This document shows positions 60,266-64,000 of a DNA stretch of 64,000 bases, piece by piece. The notes beneath the pieces were generated by a model. The model was not told the origin of the DNA. It did no database searches and saw nothing but the letters and a program-made list of their open reading frames with translations. The translations under genes and the position numbers were made by a program. The DNA comes from an uncultured Saprospiraceae bacterium (GTDB lineage: Bacteria > Bacteroidota > Bacteroidia > Chitinophagales > Saprospiraceae), in contig CALEYL010000074.1 in the NCBI GenBank assembly GCA_937926205.1, positions 186,001-250,000 on the forward strand. The letters run 5' to 3'. Every line of letters begins with the position of its first letter. Within the stretch, counting starts at the first letter, position 1.

Positions 60266-61321
60266 ATGGAACCTGAAATCTCTGATGTTCGCCTCACCAT
60301 GCTCAGTCATGGCACGGGTTGTGGCTGCAAAATCGCCGCCGGAACCTTACACGAAATTCTGGCTGGAAGCGCCGGAGGTGGTACCCATCCCAAGCTCCTC
60401 GTGGGCAATGCTCAAAAAGACGATGCCGCTGCCTGGGACCTGGGCGACGGCAATTTGCTGCTGAGTACCACTGATTTTTTCATGCCCATTGTCGACGATC
60501 CTTTTGATTTTGGACGCATTGCCAGCGTCAACGCCCTCAGCGACATATTTGCCATGGGGGGACGGCCTATTTTTGCTTTGGCCGTGCTGGCATTTCCGGT
60601 GGATAAACTGCCCATTGGGCAAGTGCAGCGCATCCTCGACGGCTGCAAGGCCGTTTGCGAAGAAGCAGGCATTCCGCTGGCCGGCGGCCACAGTATTGAC
60701 AACCCGGAACCGATTTTCGGACTGGCGGTTAATGGCCTGGTGAAAAAGGAAAACCTGAAAAAGAATGGCGGGACTAAACCCGGCGACTTACTCTATCTGA
60801 CCAAACCGCTTGGGGTGGGCTTGTTGACCACCGTTGTAAAAATGGGCTTGCTGCCTGCCACCGAACTGGGGCCTGCCGTCGCGGTGATGACCCGCCTCAA
60901 CAGCATCGGCGCACAGGTGGCTGCTTTGTCGGGCGTTTCTGCTATGACCGACGTCACCGGCTTTGGGTTGCTCGGGCATTTGTATGAAATGTGCGATGCT
61001 TCCGGGGTCAGTGCCCGCTTGTTTTGGGAAAAAGTACCTGTTTTAGATAAAGTCAGCAATTTTCTATACGCGTTTTGTTTGCCGAAAGGCGCCAACAACA
61101 ACATTGCAGCATTTGGCCATGCCCTCGTTGAACCAACTGATGCGCAGCGCTTTATCCTCGCCGATCCGCAAACCAGCGGCGGCTTGCTGATAGCCGTATC
61201 CCCAAAGGAACGCCAGGCTCTTGAATCGCTTTTAGGCGAAGCGGGGCTCTATGCGGAGCCAATCGGAGAAGTCGTGGAGAAAGCAGAAAAAGAAGGAGGA
61301 AGTCAGCTTTTAATCGCGTAA
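60266..61321 (+). CDS. selD: Selenide, water dikinase
   Basis: Makes selenophosphate from selenide and ATP for selenocysteine or selenouridine synthesis. The 351-residue protein has the catalytic motif H-G-T-G-C-G-C-K with Cys19 and Lys22, T-T-D-F-F-M-P-I-V-D-D-P (metal site), A-G-G-H-S-I and T-D-V-T-G-F-G-L-L-G-H, all typical. The catalytic residue is Cys, not Sec. No selA, selB or mnmH (ybbB) gene is in this window, so which selenium use it serves is open. Start ATG 60266. Confidence 0.95.
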   Translation: MEPEISDVRLTMLSHGTGCGCKIAAGTLHEILAGSAGGGTHPKLLVGNAQKDDAAAWDLGDGNLLLSTTDFFMPIVDDPFDFGRIASVNALSDIFAMGGRPIFALAVLAFPVDKLPIGQVQRILDGCKAVCEEAGIPLAGGHSIDNPEPIFGLAVNGLVKKENLKKNGGTKPGDLLYLTKPLGVGLLTTVVKMGLLPATELGPAVAVMTRLNSIGAQVAALSGVSAMTDVTGFGLLGHLYEMCDASGVSARLFWEKVPVLDKVSNFLYAFCLPKGANNNIAAFGHALVEPTDAQRFILADPQTSGGLLIAVSPKERQALESLLGEAGLYAEPIGEVVEKAEKEGGSQLLIA

Positions 61322-61362
61322 AAAAAAACAGTTATCAGTGGAATCGTAAATGCAAGGAGCAC

Positions 61363-61992
61363 TTATTTCCCGGCTATCATAACCAAATCTGTTGTGGTTG
61401 TCCCATCCGCTGCCGGATATTCCTTGCGAGCTATGCTGATGATATGAAGGCCATTTTCTTCGATTGCCCCGGTCAGATAGTCGGCCTGATGAAAATGCAT
61501 AAATATTTCATCCCCCGTGCTTCCTTTTTTGAGCCCTGATTTGCCGTAATCGTCTTCCATGGTACTCAAATATAAGACCCCGTTGTGGTTCAATAATCGG
61601 GATGCGTCGCTGACCAATTTCAGTGCTTCTTCTTTTGAAAGGTAAGGCAGACCAAATCCGCACATGATCCCGTCGTATTTTTCATCCATCAGCCCGATGT
61701 CCCGGCAATCCATCAACCGGAATACCGCTTCCGGGTTATTCATCTGCGCCAGTTTAATCATATTTGGCGCCAGATCAGTGCCCAGAATATTAAAGTCAGG
61801 ACGCTTTTTTAATAAATATTTAGTGATGTTTCCAGGGCCGCAGGCGAGTTCCAAAACAGTCGCATTTGCCTTTGTAACGCTGCTGCAAAACAAATCGAAT
61901 GTGTCTGTATACAAATCCACATTCATGAATTTTTCCTGATATAAGCCCGCCAGTTTATTGAAAACACCTACGGCGACTTCCGTTTTATCCAT
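61363..61992 (-). CDS. Class I SAM-dependent methyltransferase
   Basis: A 209-residue cytoplasmic methyltransferase with motif I L-E-L-A-C-G-P-G-N near residue 48, a D-L-A-P-N-M acidic loop (motif II) and G-V-L-Y-L-S-T in the later strand. The N-terminal segment (F-N-K-L-A-G-L-Y-Q-E-K-F) is typical of small-molecule methyltransferases of the UbiE-like group. The substrate is unknown. It is convergent with selD, 41 bases apart. Confidence 0.85.
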   Translation of the reverse strand: MDKTEVAVGVFNKLAGLYQEKFMNVDLYTDTFDLFCSSVTKANATVLELACGPGNITKYLLKKRPDFNILGTDLAPNMIKLAQMNNPEAVFRLMDCRDIGLMDEKYDGIMCGFGLPYLSKEEALKLVSDASRLLNHNGVLYLSTMEDDYGKSGLKKGSTGDEIFMHFHQADYLTGAIEENGLHIISIARKEYPAADGTTTTDLVMIAGK

Positions 61993-62210
61993 CGGGATTA
62001 TTTTTACAAAAAGCTTTGTGGTTTACAAAAATTGACGGTTCGTTCACCGCTACCTGCGCTTCAGGCAAAAGTGACCAACAAAAGGCCATTTCCGGAAATA
62101 TAGAGGAGAAAGTACAACGGAATGAGTACAAAAACGGTAAAAATAGAGATATTATTCCTATAATTCTACAAACTTACTTGGAAGTTAGGCCGGTTTCAAC
62201 TAAAATACAC

Positions 62211-62218
62211 TACATTTG
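62211..62218 (+). promoter_or_regulatory. -7 promoter element of the RRM gene
   Basis: TACATTTG, an exact TAnnTTTG match. The start site would be near 62225, leaving a 42-base leader. I see no good TTG at the -33 position. Confidence 0.5.
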
Positions 62219-62266
62219 ACCTACTCATTTTTGTTATCAGTTATTTTTTCATCTCATTCAGTTACA

Positions 62267-62686
62267 ATGAATATTTTCGTAGCAAAGTTAAATTTTGATA
62301 CCCAGGAAAGCGACTTGAAACAGGCATTCGAAGAATTTGGCCAAGTTGCTTCTGTTAAAATTGTCATGGATAAATTTACAGATCGTTCCAAAGGCTTTGG
62401 TTTCGTTGAAATGCCAGACGAGGATGAGGCGCGGGCTGCCATCCGTGCACTCGACAACTCAGAACTGGACGGTCGTACTATTGTAGTAAAAGAAGCAGAA
62501 GATCGTGAAAGTCGCGGTGGCGGCGGTGGCTATGGCGGCGGTGGAAATCGCGGCGGCGGCGGTGGCTATGGCGGCGGCGGTGGAAATCGCGGCGGTGGTG
62601 GTGGCTATGGCGGCGGCGGTGGAAATCGCGGCGGTGGTGGTGGCTACGGCGGTGGCGGTGGCTACGGCGGCGACAAAAGATATTAA
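62267..62686 (+). CDS. RNA-binding protein with RRM domain and glycine-rich tail
   Basis: A 139-residue protein. The RRM spans residues 1-80 with RNP2 I-F-V-A-K-L and RNP1 K-G-F-G-F-V-E-M, followed by a Gly/Tyr/Asn/Arg tail (~82-139) of the GGGGGYGGGGGNR type. The ATG at 62267 is used; an upstream in-frame ATG at 62216 would add 17 hydrophobic residues overlapping the promoter. Bacterial RRM proteins of this kind are often cold-induced and bind single-stranded RNA; the tail resembles low-complexity domains that phase-separate in eukaryotic hnRNPs, which is inference here. Confidence 0.9.
   Translation: MNIFVAKLNFDTQESDLKQAFEEFGQVASVKIVMDKFTDRSKGFGFVEMPDEDEARAAIRALDNSELDGRTIVVKEAEDRESRGGGGGYGGGGNRGGGGGYGGGGGNRGGGGGYGGGGGNRGGGGGYGGGGGYGGDKRY
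62513..62676 (+). repeat. 39-bp tandem repeat encoding the Gly-rich tail
   Basis: About four imperfect copies of a 39-bp unit (CGC-GGC-GGC-GGC-GGT-GGC-TAT-... ending GGT-GGA-AAT) encode R-G5-Y-G5-N blocks. The copies differ only by synonymous third-position changes, GGC to GGT, and one has a Gly codon fewer. This makes the tail prone to length change by slippage. Confidence 0.8.
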
Positions 62687-62736
62687 TCATCGTTCTACTA
62701 ATCACCCAGACTCTTTTTCTGGCTGATTGCGGCCTC

Positions 62737-62782
62737 AGAGCTTGTTCGCAACTTCATGAATATGAATTCCCGAACAAGCTCT
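62737..62782. terminator. 12-bp hairpin downstream of the RRM gene
   Basis: AGAGCTTGTTCG (62737-62748) pairs with CGAACAAGCTCT (62771-62782) around a 22-nt loop. A smaller hairpin CCAG-actcttttt-CTGG lies before it at 62706. One or both probably end the RRM transcript. Confidence 0.5.
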
Positions 62783-62893
62783 CTCAGGCTTCATCTTGGG
62801 CTCCTTTCCAATTCTCACCTTTCCATTCCTGCATTTTTTCTCGCGAATCTATCCGCAGGTTTATTCAACGCATGCGCTCCAGCAGGTCAGTTT

Positions 62894-63607
62894 TCATATT
62901 TTTCGACCCTGCTTAACCTGAATATCGGAACCTTCCGCAAGGAATACGGATTTTGGTGTTTCCAGATTTAAAAATTGGAATGCCGGCCCATAGGTTTCAC
63001 CAAAATCAACCTGAATGTTGTAGTCTTTCGTTTCGTACACCATCCAGCGCGGGTGCTCCACCCCGTATTCTGAAGTTGATTTTTCGTTGATTTTTGTATA
63101 ACCCCAGTAATGCTCGGTGATGAATTCTTCTTCGCTTCCCGAAGCAATTTCCAATGGCTCTGTTTTGGTATTGACTGCCATGGAATACCACTTTTTTTGA
63201 CGTTTCCAGCTGTATTCAACAAATAAGTTATCGGCCTTTGCCTCCCATCGGTGAGCCATTGGAACCGTTTCATAATGCTCTTTATAGAGGGTATTAGCGA
63301 CAAAGGTCAGGGCTGGTTTGGGAACCATTTCTTTGATGAAAACAACGCCTCTTTTCCATTCGCCTTTGTCCTGAAAACGAACATAAAACCGAAGGTTAAC
63401 TTCTTCAAAATTGACGTGAAAAGGAATTTTTATCCCTTTCACGCGGGTGTTTTCAAACATAAATCCGACCAGGCTGACATAACAGGTCCCTTCCCAGAAG
63501 TCAAATTCTGTTCCGTATGGCAAATACGGTTCCAGTATTTTTTTATCTACGGCGTAGTTTGCCATCAATAGTTTCCGCCATGCTGCTTTTAAAAATATTC
63601 CTGCCAT
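62894..63607 (-). CDS. DUF2071 family protein (YqjF-like)
   Basis: A 237-residue cytoplasmic protein of the DUF2071 family, acetoacetate decarboxylase-like in fold. Marks: A-A-W-R-K-L-L-M-A-N-Y near the N-terminus, L-E-P-Y-L-P-Y-G-T-E-F-D, V-S-L-V-G-F-M-F, and L-R-F-Y-V-R-F-Q-D. No enzymatic function is known. No clear operon partner. Confidence 0.85.
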   Translation of the reverse strand: MAGIFLKAAWRKLLMANYAVDKKILEPYLPYGTEFDFWEGTCYVSLVGFMFENTRVKGIKIPFHVNFEEVNLRFYVRFQDKGEWKRGVVFIKEMVPKPALTFVANTLYKEHYETVPMAHRWEAKADNLFVEYSWKRQKKWYSMAVNTKTEPLEIASGSEEEFITEHYWGYTKINEKSTSEYGVEHPRWMVYETKDYNIQVDFGETYGPAFQFLNLETPKSVFLAEGSDIQVKQGRKI

Positions 63608-63634
63608 AATCGTGTGTCATTATTGAACGCCTGT

Positions 63635-64000
63635 TCAGGTTTTCACCCAACGCACCACCTGACGTTGGTCTTTTTCATACCATTCCAGAAAATAAACCCC
63701 CGCCGGTAATGCCGACACGTCCAGTTCATTGGAGCCTGAAAGCTGTTTTCTCAACACAGGGCTGCCCTGAGCATTAACAATCCGGACCATCCCGCTTTGC
63801 ACGGAGAGGTGGATTGTTTCGTTGGCAGGGTTGGGAAAAACACGCATAAAATCTGCCCGCTCCGTTGACTGAACAGCTACAACCTGTGAACATTGCTGTT
63901 TGATAAATTTAACGTCTGCGGCCATAAAATCATGGTGAAAATGGTGCGATGCCCACATAACCGCCAGCTCATCTTTAATGTACTGCCGAAGGGTATCTGA
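63635..64000 (-). CDS. C-terminal part of a T9SS type A sorting-domain protein (5' partial)
   Basis: The frame is open to the right-hand window edge, so only the last 121 residues are visible. They consist of ~45 residues of an unidentified domain (with H-H-F-H-H-D and K-Q-Q-C-S-Q) and a type A sorting domain (M-R-V-F-P-N-P-A-N, G-V-Y-F-L-E-W, V-R-W-V-K-T). The remainder, including the passenger function, lies outside the window. Confidence 0.8.
   Translation of the reverse strand, partial: SDTLRQYIKDELAVMWASHHFHHDFMAADVKFIKQQCSQVVAVQSTERADFMRVFPNPANETIHLSVQSGMVRIVNAQGSPVLRKQLSGSNELDVSALPAGVYFLEWYEKDQRQVVRWVKT

Noticed and set aside
62513..62676. Regular repeats as a possible CRISPR array
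   Set aside because: The 39-bp units are contiguous, without unique spacers, and encode the Gly-rich protein tail in frame.

Overview
The window looks like the chromosome of a Bacteroidota species, probably of the Saprospiria (Haliscomenobacter/Lewinella-like). Seen directly: at least seven proteins end in type IX secretion (T9SS) C-terminal sorting domains, two of them of the gliding-motility-associated type B; several intergenic regions carry the Bacteroidota promoter signature TTG-N18/21-TAnnTTTG; lipoproteins and exported enzymes are common. I found no rRNA, tRNA or CRISPR array. The genus-level placement is inference.

Layout. 1-6.5 kb: T9SS type A surface proteins (a beta-helix protein cut by the window edge, two tandem PKD paralogues, and a sorting-domain remnant between them), with a REPIN-like palindrome pair inside one coding sequence. 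6.5-7.0 kb: a MITE-like element and degenerate intergenic repeats. 7.0-11.7 kb: two tandem type B (gliding-associated) PKD proteins. 12-16.8 kb: a TsaC/Sua5-family protein, a GH36 alpha-galactosidase, a GT4 glycosyltransferase and a divergent amidohydrolase. 17-20 kb: a 1000-residue double amidohydrolase. 20.3-23.9 kb: isoleucyl-tRNA synthetase behind what looks like an isoleucine leader-peptide attenuator. 24-33 kb: exported beta-helix protein, esterase, YARHG and DUF2306 proteins, a TetR/SDR pair with palindromic operators, a GH13 glucosidase, DUF3179 and AhpD-like proteins. 33.4-34.9 kb: a DUF433/DUF5615 toxin-antitoxin-like pair and an AT-rich orphan gene. 35-37.3 kb: two different dihydrofolate reductases flanking a CapA protein. 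37.4-42.6 kb: a five-gene operon (Na+ symporter, GNAT, M20 deacylase, alanine racemase, alanine/ornithine racemase-like). 43-46.9 kb: SH3, membrane, DUF4143 ATPase, VWA and YeaQ proteins. 47-49.8 kb: replicative helicase DnaB carrying a full-length homing intein, followed by DnaA-box-like sites and an unexplained structured intergenic region. 50.2-56 kb: SRPBCC/GyrI, cupin, ABC exporter, persulfide-dioxygenase-like MBL-rhodanese and a Crp/Fnr regulator. 56.3-64 kb: GH3 lipoprotein, T9SS protein, CPBP protease, SelD, methyltransferase, RRM protein, DUF2071 and the C-terminal end of another T9SS protein.

The most interesting signal is the ileS leader. A consensus promoter is followed by a 20-codon ORF with two Ile-Ile pairs, then a 17-bp intrinsic terminator, then ileS. 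The last three sense codons of the ORF are perfectly complementary over 9 nt to the terminator's left arm and loop. The upstream gene is divergent, so on the + strand that terminator can only act on the ileS leader transcript. Other points of note are the DnaB intein, the GXHH version of the IleRS signature motif, the racemase/deacylase operon, and a Crp/Fnr-like box placed at about -42 of the MBL-rhodanese gene.
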